The notes: generated by a model from the sequence alone, not told the origin. A stretch of DNA of 64,000 nucleotides from Sediminibacter sp. Hel_I_10 (GCF_000688335.1 NZ_JHZX01000001.1:4030001-4094000); one strand, 5' to 3'. Counted from the first letter of the stretch, positions 18,486 through 27,327 are shown. Numbers and translations are program-made.

Positions 18486-20795
18486 ATGAAAACAACAGTC
18501 TTAAAAATAATGAGCACAGTGTTGCTGTTCGTAGGCTTTCTTCCGCAAGCAAATGCACAGGACATTACAGGAGCTTGGGAAGGCACACTCACCGCCCAAG
18601 GTGCCGAGATTCCATTAACATTTCACATTACCAAAAGTGATAATGTCCTGTCTTCCACAATGGATAGTCCATCACAAGGGGCTATGGCAATTCCTATGGA
18701 TGTCACTACCTTTGTAAATGACACATTAACGATTCAGTTTAATCAAGCTGGAATAAAATACATAGGCACCATGTCTAAAGACAAAGTTACAGGAACCTTC
18801 CATCAAGGGTCTAACGAGCTAGCATTAACGCTCAACAAAACCGTAAAAACGCTACCTGGCAACACAGCCTTACCGTCCTCTCAAGAGGAATTGGACAAAT
18901 TGGCGAGTTATAGCCCTATAAAAAGCTATAAATATTCGGTGGCAGATTATTTTGCCAAACCAAATGCCAGCGCCTTTAATTTTTCGCCCAACGGGACCTA
19001 TTTATCCTATAAGGAAAAAGATGCCAACAAAAAAAACCACGTTTACGTCAAAAATCTGGAAACAGAAGCAGTGACGCGGGTCATTGAAGAAAAAGAGGAG
19101 CTCATTAGAGGCTTCGGCTGGGCCAATGATAATAGACTCATCTACATTATGGACAAAGGTGGTAATGAAGATTATCACTTATATGCCGTTGATCTTGATG
19201 GTACTAACCAAAAGGAATTAACCCCTTTTGAGGGCGTAAAAGTCAACATCCTTAGTAATTTAAAAGAGGATAAAGACCACATGATCATTTCCATGAATCA
19301 AAATAACCTTCAAATCTTTGAACCCTATAAAATCAACATCGTTACTGGAGAGCTAGAGCAATTGTACAACAATGAGGATGCTGCCAATCCCATTAATGGC
19401 TATGATTTTGATAAGGATGGCAATTTAAGAGGATTTACAAAATTACGCAACGGTGTCAATATGGATCTATATTACACCACCGACGGTAAAAATTTTGAGG
19501 TACTTAAAGCCTTAAGCTGGAAAGACACCTTTAGTATTTCGTCTTTCAATTATGCTACCGAATATCCGCATGATGCCTACGTGATTTCAAATTTAGAGAG
19601 TGATAAGGTGCAAATCTACCTCTATGATTTAAAGGAAGACAAAGTCATTAAGAAGCTATTTTCCAACGATAATTATGACGCCGCTGGCTTATCCTTATCC
19701 AGACACAGAGGGTATGAGCTGGATTATTTTTCATACGAAGGCGAAAAAAGAGTGGTGGTTCCTCAAAGTGCGTATTATAAAAAACTGCACCAAAAAATCA
19801 CTAAGAAATTTCCAAATTACAGCTATTCCATTGTAGATAACACCGATGATGAAAGCAAATACTTGATCTTTCTCCAAAGCGACAAGCTGTATGGCACTTA
19901 CTATGCTTATGATGCCAAAAAGGACGAGTTCCAGTTATTATACAATCTCATGCCCAATCTCAATGAAACCGATATGGCAGAGATGCGTCCCATTTCCTTT
20001 AAAAGTAGAGATGGCAAAACCATTCATGGGTATATTACCTTGCCAAAGGAAGCCGTCAATGGCAACAAGGTACCCGTGATTGTGAACCCTCACGGTGGGC
20101 CACAGGGCATTAGAGATTCTTGGGGGTTTAATCCAGAAGCACAATTGTTCGCCAGTCGTGGGTACGCCACGCTACAGGTTAATTTCAGAATTTCTGGGGG
20201 CTATGGCCGTGAGTTTCTAGAATCTGGATTTAAGCAAATTGGCAGAAAGGCCATGGATGATGTTGAAGATGGCTTACAATACGTCATTGACCAAGGTTGG
20301 GTAGATAAAGACAATGCCGCCATTTATGGGGGTAGTCATGGTGGTTATGCCGTATTACGTGGTCTTACCAAAACGCCCGACCTTTATGCCTGTGGGGTAG
20401 ATTACGTTGGAGTCTCCAACATTTTTACCTTTTTTGATTCTTTTCCAGAATACTGGAAACCCTATAAAGAAATCGTAAAGCAAATTTGGTATGATGCTGA
20501 TATTCCTGAGGAAAAAGCAATCATGGAAGAAGTATCGCCCGTGTTTCATATTGATAAAATAAAAAAACCATTGCTTGTGGTGCAGGGTGCTAATGACCCA
20601 AGAGTAAACATCGATGAGTCAGACCAGATTGTTAATGGTTTACGTGCCAAAGGTGTTGATGTGCCCTATATGGTAAAATATGACGAAGGCCATGGGTTTG
20701 GAAAAGAAGAGAACCGCATTGCGCTCTACGAAGCCATGATGGGCTTTTATGCCAAACATTTAAAAGAAAATTTAGAACAGCCTATAAAAGACTAA
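18486..20795 (+). CDS. Exported S9 family prolyl oligopeptidase-like peptidase
   Basis: A 769-residue protein with a signal peptide ending near ANAQD (about residue 25). Residues 25-125 form an extra beta-rich domain, residues about 150-500 a beta-propeller, and 510-760 an alpha/beta-hydrolase. Catalytic residues are Ser in GGSHGGY near 616, Asp in GANDPRVN near 702 and His in DEGHGF near 735. It is likely a periplasmic dipeptidyl or acyl peptidase. It ends in a strong terminator and is the last gene before the accessory array. Confidence 0.93.
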   Translation: MKTTVLKIMSTVLLFVGFLPQANAQDITGAWEGTLTAQGAEIPLTFHITKSDNVLSSTMDSPSQGAMAIPMDVTTFVNDTLTIQFNQAGIKYIGTMSKDKVTGTFHQGSNELALTLNKTVKTLPGNTALPSSQEELDKLASYSPIKSYKYSVADYFAKPNASAFNFSPNGTYLSYKEKDANKKNHVYVKNLETEAVTRVIEEKEELIRGFGWANDNRLIYIMDKGGNEDYHLYAVDLDGTNQKELTPFEGVKVNILSNLKEDKDHMIISMNQNNLQIFEPYKINIVTGELEQLYNNEDAANPINGYDFDKDGNLRGFTKLRNGVNMDLYYTTDGKNFEVLKALSWKDTFSISSFNYATEYPHDAYVISNLESDKVQIYLYDLKEDKVIKKLFSNDNYDAAGLSLSRHRGYELDYFSYEGEKRVVVPQSAYYKKLHQKITKKFPNYSYSIVDNTDDESKYLIFLQSDKLYGTYYAYDAKKDEFQLLYNLMPNLNETDMAEMRPISFKSRDGKTIHGYITLPKEAVNGNKVPVIVNPHGGPQGIRDSWGFNPEAQLFASRGYATLQVNFRISGGYGREFLESGFKQIGRKAMDDVEDGLQYVIDQGWVDKDNAAIYGGSHGGYAVLRGLTKTPDLYACGVDYVGVSNIFTFFDSFPEYWKPYKEIVKQIWYDADIPEEKAIMEEVSPVFHIDKIKKPLLVVQGANDPRVNIDESDQIVNGLRAKGVDVPYMVKYDEGHGFGKEENRIALYEAMMGFYAKHLKENLEQPIKD

Positions 20796-20820
20796 GCACA
20801 GTCTTAATAGTAGCATTTAA

Positions 20821-20847
20821 AAAGCCCCTTAATAATTTAAGGGGTTT
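20821..20847 (+). terminator. Rho-independent terminator of the S9 peptidase gene
   Basis: The stem AAAGCCCCTTAA / TTAAGGGGTTTT with a TAAT loop starts 25 bases after the stop codon. It marks the right edge of the core-like region. Confidence 0.85.
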
Positions 20848-20890
20848 TGCATTTAAAAAGGGTGCTTATAATATTATGGAAAGGTTAAAT

Positions 20891-20994
20891 AAGTTAGGGG
20901 AGTGGGTCTCATTTTTTGATGATTGAATGTTATTTTAGTGGATAAGTTTAAGGTGTAAAGCCTTATATTTGAGGAGCTGTAACTAGTTCTATGC
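20891..20994 (+). repeat. Type-2 spacer element, 3' half (copy 1), with promoter
   Basis: The segment beginning AAGTTAGGGGAGTGGG and ending GCTGTAACTAGTTCTATGC recurs at 27.7-27.9, 28.7-28.8 and 37.4-37.5 kb. The shared end AAGGTGTAAA.CCTTATATTTG contains TATATTTG (20964-20971), a match to the TAnnTTTG -7 box, 40 bases before the CD-NTase start. Only the 3' half is present here, right after the core terminator, so this is taken as the left edge of the array. It probably supplies the CBASS promoter. Confidence 0.7.
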
Positions 20995-21010
20995 AATTTA
21001 ACCAAACCAT

Positions 21011-21880
21011 ATGCCAAAAACAATAAGTCAAGGATTTGACATTCTTCATACTAGACTTACACCAAACACTACTGAATCAAACGCAGTAAAAAATCATCGA
21101 GCTTCTATAAAAAGCTGTCTTGAAAATAATTTTGGTATGATAAATTTTTTTAAAACGGGTTCAAATGGCATTGGCACAAGCATAAGAGGTTATAGCGATA
21201 CGGATTATTTTGCAAGTATACCAACAAAAAATCTCAAAGAAAATTCTGCTACGACTTTAAGGGAAATTAAAGAAGTACTTCAAAAAAGATTTCCAACAAC
21301 TGGGGTTTACATAGATAGTCCTGCTGTTGTCTGTCCATTTGGTACTCAAAATACCGAAACAACAGAAATTGTTCCTGCTGACTTTATAAGATTGCATAAT
21401 GGAAATAACATCTATGATATTCCAGATGGAAATTCGGGCTGGATTAAAGCTGGACCAAAATCTCATAATCAATATGTAAGTGAAATCAACAAGAACTTAT
21501 ATTTTAAGGTAAAACCTTTGATAAGATTTATTAAAGCTTGGAAATATTATTGTAATGTACCAATTTCTTCATTCTATCTCGAAATGAAAATTGTTCAATA
21601 TGCAAAAGACGAAAGGTATATAGAATATTCTATAGATATTATGAAAATAATGGCATCATTACTTGATAATAATCTACCTGCTCTACTTGACCCAACGGGT
21701 ATATCAGGTTATATTTATCCTTGTTCAACTGAAGCTAAAAAAAAGGATTCATTATCTAAACTTGCAACTGCAAAAAGGAGAAGTGCTAATGCTAGAACTT
21801 CAGAATATAATGGAAATCTAGAAGATGCCTTTTATTGGTGGAATCTCTTTTTTAACGAAAAATACCCTTCATACTATTAA
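21011..21880 (+). CDS. CBASS CD-NTase (cyclic oligonucleotide synthase, SMODS type)
   Basis: A 289-residue nucleotidyltransferase. The active-site signature is GSNGIGTSIRGYSDTDYF: Gly-Ser at 50-51 and metal-binding Asp63 and Asp65. The third acidic residue is probably Glu119 in TTEIVPAD, where most relatives have Asp. The C-terminal helical part (KVKPLIRFIKAWKYY, YLEMKIVQYA) fits the CD-NTase/SMODS domain. On phage infection such enzymes make cyclic di- or trinucleotides. The next gene, two bases downstream, is an S-4TM effector, giving a minimal two-gene type I CBASS. Which nucleotide is made is not readable here. Confidence 0.85.
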   Translation: MPKTISQGFDILHTRLTPNTTESNAVKNHRASIKSCLENNFGMINFFKTGSNGIGTSIRGYSDTDYFASIPTKNLKENSATTLREIKEVLQKRFPTTGVYIDSPAVVCPFGTQNTETTEIVPADFIRLHNGNNIYDIPDGNSGWIKAGPKSHNQYVSEINKNLYFKVKPLIRFIKAWKYYCNVPISSFYLEMKIVQYAKDERYIEYSIDIMKIMASLLDNNLPALLDPTGISGYIYPCSTEAKKKDSLSKLATAKRRSANARTSEYNGNLEDAFYWWNLFFNEKYPSYY

Positions 21881-21882
21881 TT

Positions 21883-22746
21883 ATGAATACAATTATACAA
21901 GACCAAAATACAGAACCGTATTTAAGGCTATTAAAAGCTCAAAACTCTGCGTATGATAAAGCAAAGAAATTTCAAATTATTGATATAATTAGTATAATAA
22001 TAGCATTGTCACCGACAGTATTATTATTCTTTGACTTAAATCACGCCACACTAGTTGCTGTAATTGGTGTTATTTGGACATTAATTTCTATTTTTTCACA
22101 AGTTTTTATGGATAAGCAAACCAAAACTGGAGCAATTATTCAAGACCAATTTGATACGGATTTATTTAAAATCGAACGAAATGAAATTTTAGTTGGAGAT
22201 AAAATAGAAATCAGTAAAATACTTGAATTAAGTAAACGAAATAAAAACAAACACTTAACGAATTGGTACTCAACAAAAATTAATACAAATTTAAAACACG
22301 AAATTGCAGTTCTTCTTGCTTATAAATGTAATGCCATTTGGGGGAAATCTCAAAGAACTCAATTTACAACTTTTATAAAAGTTATGATTGTTTTATACTA
22401 TGGAGGAATGATTGCATTATCTCTATACAAGAATACAGGATTATTCGATTTAATTGTTTGGTTAGCACCTTCAATTCCAGCATTAGTTTTTGGAACAACA
22501 ACAATAAAAGCTCAAAATGGAATAATTGAAACCTACGAAAGGATAAACAAAATCATAGATAATTTATACAAGGAGTTCAAAGAAAACAACTCAATTCCTA
22601 GCAACATTGAGTTAAGACAAATTCAAGACTTATATTATACACAAAGATTGATATCTAATAAAGTACCTAATTGGTTTTATAATATTTTCAAGAAAAAAAC
22701 AGAAGGAATTGCAGATGAGTCGATTGAAATAATGATAAACGAATAA
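21883..22746 (+). CDS. CBASS effector, S-4TM family (SMODS-associated 4TM)
   Basis: A 287-residue membrane protein with two TM pairs (about 34-75 and 160-205) around a soluble segment. This layout, the N-terminal YLRLLKAQNSAYDKAKK region and the position directly behind a CD-NTase fit the S-4TM effector family. Such effectors are thought to sense the cyclic nucleotide and disrupt the inner membrane, killing the infected cell before phage release. The start codon lies two bases after the CD-NTase stop, so the pair is one operon. No Cap2/Cap3 ancillary genes follow. Confidence 0.83.
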   Translation: MNTIIQDQNTEPYLRLLKAQNSAYDKAKKFQIIDIISIIIALSPTVLLFFDLNHATLVAVIGVIWTLISIFSQVFMDKQTKTGAIIQDQFDTDLFKIERNEILVGDKIEISKILELSKRNKNKHLTNWYSTKINTNLKHEIAVLLAYKCNAIWGKSQRTQFTTFIKVMIVLYYGGMIALSLYKNTGLFDLIVWLAPSIPALVFGTTTIKAQNGIIETYERINKIIDNLYKEFKENNSIPSNIELRQIQDLYYTQRLISNKVPNWFYNIFKKKTEGIADESIEIMINE

Positions 22747-22754
22747 AAACTGCA

Positions 22755-22948
22755 TAGAGCAACGTATATATCTCCTATCTAATCAGTTGCTTAATCGAAG
22801 CTAAGGCATTTTTGGAAGTCCGCTAAATTTTTTAATTTGGCTTATTGAAAAGAAAAGGTAATAATAAAATTAAAAAATTCGGCTCGTGCTTAACCGAATA
22901 GTTATCGCTAATTTACATGCTATGAGCCATTTATAATACCGTTGTGTA
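22755..22948 (+). repeat. Type-1 long spacer element (attC-like), copy A
   Basis: About 195 bp. It starts GAGCAACGTATATA and ends TTATAATACCGTTGTGTAC, so the ends are imperfect inverted repeats. An internal inverted repeat pairs AATTTTTTAATTT with AAATTAAAAAATT. It is closely similar over its whole length to the element at 38256-38452. It separates the CBASS operon from the AlbA_2 gene. The long imperfect hairpin with AAC...GTT ends is like integron attC sites, but the strict attC core consensus is not met. Confidence 0.6.
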
Positions 22949-22971
22949 CAATTAATAAAATCCAACCAAAC

Positions 22972-24276
22972 TTGAAAAAATCATTTGAAATAGAATTTGA
23001 CTGGAAAGATTACTTCGTAGTGTCAGAAAATTATGTAAGGCAAAAAGAACATTCTGAAATAGAATTTAAAGAAAGTTTTCACAGCCCAAGACATAAGGAC
23101 AAAAAATTACATAAATGGATTGCAAGTTTTGCGAATGCAAACGGCGGATTAATTATTTACGGAGTTAAAAACAATGGAGAATTAGTAGGATTAAAAAATG
23201 ACAAACTTCAAGATTTTGACAATAAAGATTTGTCTCAAGAACTACTTGACTATTTTGCGCCAGAAATAGAGTTTGAATTATTCATCAAAGAAATAAATGA
23301 GCTTAAAATTGGTTTTTTATATATTCATAAATCTAAAAACAAACCTGTCGTTGCTATAAAAACAGCAAACAACAATATACAAGAAAGTGATATTTTCTAT
23401 CGTTATCCTGGTCAAAGCAGGCGAATATCATATGGAGATTTACGAAACATAATTGAGGAAAAACATAAAGAATTAAATGATAATTGGCTCAAATTAATCA
23501 ATAATGTTGCTACCATTGGAGTTGAAAACATTGGACTTCTAAACATTATAAACGGAGAACTCATTGGTTCTAAAAACAAATTACTAATCCCAGAAGAACT
23601 ATTGAAAAAAGTTTCCTTTATAAATGAAGGTAAATTTGTTGAGAAAGATGGAGCACCAACACTTAAGTTGATAGGAGATGTTCAGCCACTTGATAGCAAT
23701 AAAATAATTCAACTTGTAGAAAACAAATATCACATAATAACTCATTTTGAATTATTCAATTCATTTTTTGAACAAGAATTGGACTCTGATAGTGCTAGAG
23801 AGTTTTTTAGGAGAGTTTTGTACGAAAACACAGTTTATTACCCAATTTACTTTTACATTTCAAAATCAAATTTGAATCAAACACAGATATCAGAATTACT
23901 CAAGACTGAACAAGGCAATAAGGTTGATGATATGAGAAAACGATTTAAACTTGAAAAAAGCAATTTTTCGAAATTTAAAATAGGTAATATAACAACAGGT
24001 TCAGACGCAGCAAAAAAAATAACAAAAGCAATAAAAGAGTTAACAGAAAATAAACAAATCAATTTTAAATCAATTAGTACAAGGGAATTAAGATATTATA
24101 TTCAAGCCATAACTCATCTTAAAGAAGACGAGATAAATATGCCTTATATTATGAGAATTCTAAAAGATATTTATGATAATTGTTTTAATCAATCTGGAAC
24201 GACAAAATCGTTTATCCGAAAAGCTATTTGTCACATAGATTTAATTTTATTTGGAAAAGAATTTTATGAATCATAA
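22972..24276 (+). CDS. AlbA_2 (Schlafen-like) domain protein
   Basis: About 434 residues from a TTG at 22972; another TTG at 22942 lies inside the spacer element and is less likely. The N-terminal AlbA_2 domain shows SEIEFKESF near residue 32, then KWIASFANANGGLIIYGVKNNGE near 50-72. This is the typical Schlafen/DNA-binding fold, which is nucleotide-associated and sometimes nuclease-linked. The C-terminal 250 residues are not recognised. Its place in a one-gene unit directly behind a CBASS operon suggests a defence role, but that is an inference. Confidence 0.78.
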   Translation: MKKSFEIEFDWKDYFVVSENYVRQKEHSEIEFKESFHSPRHKDKKLHKWIASFANANGGLIIYGVKNNGELVGLKNDKLQDFDNKDLSQELLDYFAPEIEFELFIKEINELKIGFLYIHKSKNKPVVAIKTANNNIQESDIFYRYPGQSRRISYGDLRNIIEEKHKELNDNWLKLINNVATIGVENIGLLNIINGELIGSKNKLLIPEELLKKVSFINEGKFVEKDGAPTLKLIGDVQPLDSNKIIQLVENKYHIITHFELFNSFFEQELDSDSAREFFRRVLYENTVYYPIYFYISKSNLNQTQISELLKTEQGNKVDDMRKRFKLEKSNFSKFKIGNITTGSDAAKKITKAIKELTENKQINFKSISTRELRYYIQAITHLKEDEINMPYIMRILKDIYDNCFNQSGTTKSFIRKAICHIDLILFGKEFYES

Positions 24277-24280
24277 TAAC

Positions 24281-24316
24281 TGTACACAACAAAGTACTGT
24301 GGTAAAAAACAAGTAA
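24281..24316 (+). repeat. Type-2 spacer element, 5' part, cut by IS110
   Basis: The sequence TACACAACAAAGTACTGTGG followed by TAAAAAACAAGT matches the start of the type-2 elements at 27.68, 28.64 and 37.32 kb. Similarity stops after about 24314, where the IS110 element begins. Confidence 0.55.
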
Positions 24317-24323
24317 AATTCCA

Positions 24324-25295
24324 TTAATTTCTCACTAGCTTACTCTTATATTCTTGATCAAATATCAAACCTGATTTAGCTATAGCAAATGCTTGTTTCA
24401 ACAGCTTATTGCATACCGCTATTAGCGCAAGTTTTTTGCTCTTTCCCTTAGCGACGATTCGCTCATATAAATCACGACAAGCTTTATTGTATTGACAAGC
24501 GTTAAAACTGCACATAAATAATAAATTTCTAAGTTTCTGGTTTCCTATTTTACTTATTCGTGGCCTCCCTTTTACACTGCTTCCACTTTGCCGTATCACT
24601 GGCGTTAAACCTGCGTAACTGCATAACTCACCTGCACTTGTAAAACGATCAAATCCACCTGTTAAAACCACTAGCGTAATGGCTGTTTTAGGACCTATAC
24701 CAGGTATGGTTTTTAATCGCGTTAACAAATCTTGATGAACCTCTTTTACCAAAACTAATAACTTGTCCTCTAATAGTTTTATCTCTCTCTGGAGCTGTCT
24801 TAAACTACGTTTTAAAGACGTCAACACGACCTTACTAGGATTGCCCAATACAGACTCACCATGTAATTTGTTTTTAAGCATAGTGCTCTGTTTTGTATAA
24901 ACAGAAAGAGCTCTAGTGATTTGAAGACATTCTATTTCATTCTTAGAGTTGCCTTTCCAAAGCTTTAAGTCCACCTGCTCTGCATAAGAACAAATAAGTT
25001 TTGAATCGCTCTTGTCGGTCTTAATTTTTGATAAGCCCATCTGAATAAAACGTTTAACAGATAATGGATTCTCTACAGATACTTTTATACCTGATTCTAA
25101 TAAATGGTACGCTAACTGATAATGATAATAACCCGTAGCTTCCATTACACAATGACTAGTGTTATTTAAGAGTTTTGTAAACTTCTCAAAGCCCAATCCA
25201 TTGTTTCTAAACTGATAATAATTACCATCAGAATCTGTAACATCGAATACTAACGCACTAATGTCAATACCAAAATATTTAATATCTTTATTCAT
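24324..25295 (-). CDS. IS110-family transposase (DEDD)
   Basis: About 323 residues from the ATG at 25295 (MNKDIKYFGIDIS); the frame is open further upstream but that part is probably the non-coding end of the IS. The RuvC-like DEDD domain carries Asp in GIDIS near residue 10, Glu in EATGYYHY near 55 and the KTDKSDSKLICSYA Asp pair near 95-105. The C-terminal Transposase_20 domain has LKTIPGIGPKTA near 195 and an SSVKGRP segment with the Ser near 245. The gene appears intact. It is the only gene on the minus strand in the accessory array. Confidence 0.93.
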   Translation of the reverse strand: MNKDIKYFGIDISALVFDVTDSDGNYYQFRNNGLGFEKFTKLLNNTSHCVMEATGYYHYQLAYHLLESGIKVSVENPLSVKRFIQMGLSKIKTDKSDSKLICSYAEQVDLKLWKGNSKNEIECLQITRALSVYTKQSTMLKNKLHGESVLGNPSKVVLTSLKRSLRQLQREIKLLEDKLLVLVKEVHQDLLTRLKTIPGIGPKTAITLVVLTGGFDRFTSAGELCSYAGLTPVIRQSGSSVKGRPRISKIGNQKLRNLLFMCSFNACQYNKACRDLYERIVAKGKSKKLALIAVCNKLLKQAFAIAKSGLIFDQEYKSKLVRN

Positions 25296-25490
25296 AAGAA
25301 AATGTTTTTTGAAAGGACAATCTACGCGAGTTTCAACGACTTGAAAGCGAGGTCTAAAAGCCTCATAGAACTGTACGAAATCTGTGTAGAAAAGAGAGGG
25401 GGTTTTCAATGTTGACGAGATCTAGGTCTCTGCGTGTATATTAACCTTATTCCTCTCTTTTGTCTTTTCTGTTTTATACTTAAATTTAGT
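25296..25490 (-). other. Non-coding end of IS110, possible bridge-RNA region
   Basis: About 190 bp upstream of the transposase start on the minus strand carries no likely gene. In IS110 elements of the IS621 type this end encodes the structured bridge RNA that pairs with target and donor DNA. Guide loops were not identified here, so the call rests on position only. Confidence 0.3.
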
Positions 25491-25504
25491 GAATTGTAAA
25501 CTTA

Positions 25505-25624
25505 AGCAGTGTATAATTCATTGCTAGTACTCGCCTACTTACGAAAATCCTCGCGGATTTTCTATTTGGTTTGTATTTGCTGAAACACGCAATAAACCTT
25601 ATACAATTACGTTGCCTGCAAGCT
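25505..25624 (+). repeat. Type-1 short spacer element
   Basis: About 120 bp: GCAGTGTATAATTCATTGCTAG at the 5' side, an inner hairpin (AAAATCC TCGC GGATTTT), TATTTGCTGAAACACGCAATAAACC and TTATACAATTACGTTGCCTGC at the 3' side. It lies between IS110 and the next + strand gene, whose ATG is 17 bases beyond the end. Confidence 0.6.
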
Positions 25625-25640
25625 GAAAAAAACATTAAGA

Positions 25641-26324
25641 ATGACAAAAAACATTGCACTTCTGATTTTAATTTTTATTATTTCAAATTGCTCTGCACAA
25701 GAAAATTTAAAAGACTTTTATTATCCATTTTTCAATAAAACAGAAACCAAAGTTTATAAATACGTAGATAAAAACGACTCGACAAAAATTGAGTATTGGA
25801 AAGTAATATCAATTCCCGAAACAAATGAACTGAAAACAGTTTCATATGATTCTGACTTTAACGTTTATAACACTTTTGATGAAATTATAACTGAAAGTGG
25901 AGCTGAACTAACTGCTTACTCTGACTTTGAATTGAATGACAAAGGAGAAAGAAAGGAGATTAAAGCCAAAGTAATCGATAAAGATGTTTACAAGTGGAAT
26001 GGAGACAATGAATTTACTTATTCTGTTAAATATGTAAATAAATATGGCCGTTTCGACTTCAAAAAGAAAAGAGCGAAATCTGGACTTGAAAATATTACTG
26101 TAAACGGAAAGAAATACCAAGCAGTGAAATTTAGAGACGAATATTTAATTTTAGCACTTGACCACGATGTTGAGCAGAGATTTTATCAAGATGCATTCTA
26201 TGTGAAAGACATTGGAATGATAAAATATAAAAGGAAAATCCCAATTCAACACGATCTAATCGAATTGGAATTAGTGGAAATCCTATCAGAATCGAAATTT
26301 GAAAAAATAAAAGCCAGCAGGTAA
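25641..26324 (+). CDS. Exported protein of unknown function
   Basis: A 227-residue protein with a signal peptide; IISNCSAQ near residue 17 could be a lipobox, which would make it a lipoprotein. The rest is beta-rich with many Lys and Tyr (KVYKYVDKND, KWNGDNEFTYSVKYVNKYGR) and no family that I recognise. It is a single-gene unit between two type-1 spacer elements. The Asn/Lys-rich composition is like that of its neighbours in the array. Confidence 0.6.
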   Translation: MTKNIALLILIFIISNCSAQENLKDFYYPFFNKTETKVYKYVDKNDSTKIEYWKVISIPETNELKTVSYDSDFNVYNTFDEIITESGAELTAYSDFELNDKGERKEIKAKVIDKDVYKWNGDNEFTYSVKYVNKYGRFDFKKKRAKSGLENITVNGKKYQAVKFRDEYLILALDHDVEQRFYQDAFYVKDIGMIKYKRKIPIQHDLIELELVEILSESKFEKIKASR

Positions 26325-26438
26325 CACCGTATATAATTTATTGCTAGTTCTAGCCTACTTACCTAAATCCTTCTGGTTTTTATTTGCTAAATTAAGTGAT
26401 TAACCATAAATCTAACTATACACAAGTACGTTCGCAAA
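26322..26438 (+). repeat. Type-1 short spacer element
   Basis: It begins TAACACCGTATATAATTTAT directly at the stop codon of the preceding gene. TTGCTAGTTCTAGCC and TTTGCTAAATTAAGTGATTAACC lie in the middle, and it ends AACTATACACAAGTACGTTCG. The same order of blocks occurs in the elements at 25.5, 28.5 and 47.9 kb. Confidence 0.6.
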
Positions 26439-26459
26439 CATTAAAGTAAAATCCCCAGA

Positions 26460-26975
26460 ATGAAAATTTCTAAAAATAAGATTTTAACTATTTTGGTAAG
26501 TCTGATCGGAATATTGAATTACGGACAAAGTAAAATTAATTCTGATATAATATCCACTTGGAAATTCATCGAAAACAAAACTGAATCAAATCAGAATAAG
26601 ATTGATGTTGGGGAATTAGTCATCTATGGTGACGATGGTGAAATTGAAAAATCCGTAACAGAAAATGGAAAAAATTATAAATCAAATGATAAGAATTTTA
26701 TTTATGTAAAAATTGATAAGAATTTCATAACACAGTATTACTATGGTAATGCATATCGATATAAATATACTTTGAAAGATAATACAATTAAAGTAGGTCA
26801 ATATGTCTTAAATATTGTCTCTTTAACAGAAGAAATATTGATATTAATGGGTGAAAAAGAATTAAAATTTGAAAAAGTTGAAATTGATTTGAATTCGTAT
26901 AGACTTTACAAGAATAAAGAACCAGTTTATGGTCTATTCAATCCACTTATTCTGTTTTCCTATCCAAATGGCTAG
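26460..26975 (+). CDS. Exported lipocalin-like protein of unknown function
   Basis: A 171-residue protein with a signal peptide ending near ILNYGQ (about residue 23). The mature part starts with the pattern II-STWKFIENK and alternates short strands, as in the lipocalin-like domains common in exported Bacteroidota proteins. There are no catalytic motifs. It is a single-gene unit. The last 15 residues (YGLFNPLILFSYPNG) look less regular and may be read-through into recombined sequence. Confidence 0.5.
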   Translation: MKISKNKILTILVSLIGILNYGQSKINSDIISTWKFIENKTESNQNKIDVGELVIYGDDGEIEKSVTENGKNYKSNDKNFIYVKIDKNFITQYYYGNAYRYKYTLKDNTIKVGQYVLNIVSLTEEILILMGEKELKFEKVEIDLNSYRLYKNKEPVYGLFNPLILFSYPNG

Positions 26976-27077
26976 GGGTTTATTGATAGTAAAATAACGT
27001 CTGCTAGCATTCCCCACTCGCTAGCGCTCGTTTTAAACGAGTGCTCGTACAGTTTATCAAAGAGTATTCATTTCTAT

Positions 27078-27170
27078 ATTCGTCAAGGCTTACCGGCATC
27101 TACCTTACAATAAAAAGACATCCATATGGAAAGCCTTATGTCTGGGATATGCCGTAAGGTTAAGAATGCA
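27078..27170 (+). pseudogene. Fragment of a relative of the 49.7-kb gene
   Basis: Read from 27078, the codons give IRQGLPASTLQ, a stop, then HMESLMSGICRKVK. This lines up with residues 64-95 of the protein at 49737-50531 (IRQGLPSSIAR, then YMASRMSGICRKII). Both loci also have GCTAGCGCTCGTTTTAAA upstream (27020-27037 and 49591-49607). The rest of the gene is missing, and an in-frame stop shows decay. Confidence 0.6.
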
Positions 27171-27327
27171 ACAACGTAAAGCAACCTATTTAAAATTATA
27201 AATTCGATATTAAAAACATCTTAGAAAAAGATGAATTCGAAACTAAAAAATATAATTTAGTCTATCAAAATTAAGAACACATCATGGTGTTACAACATTA
27301 AATTCAAAAGCAAAAAAAAGACTTAAA

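Larger units (their letters stand above)
24317..25490 (-). mobile_element. IS110-family insertion sequence (approximate limits)
   Basis: The element contains one DEDD transposase gene on the minus strand and about 190 bp of non-coding DNA upstream of it. IS110 elements usually lack terminal inverted repeats, so exact ends cannot be read. The right end is set where the type-2 spacer is interrupted (about 24315), the left end before the next type-1 spacer (about 25500). The missing 3' half of the type-2 spacer on the far side suggests a deletion or rearrangement after insertion. Confidence 0.7.
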
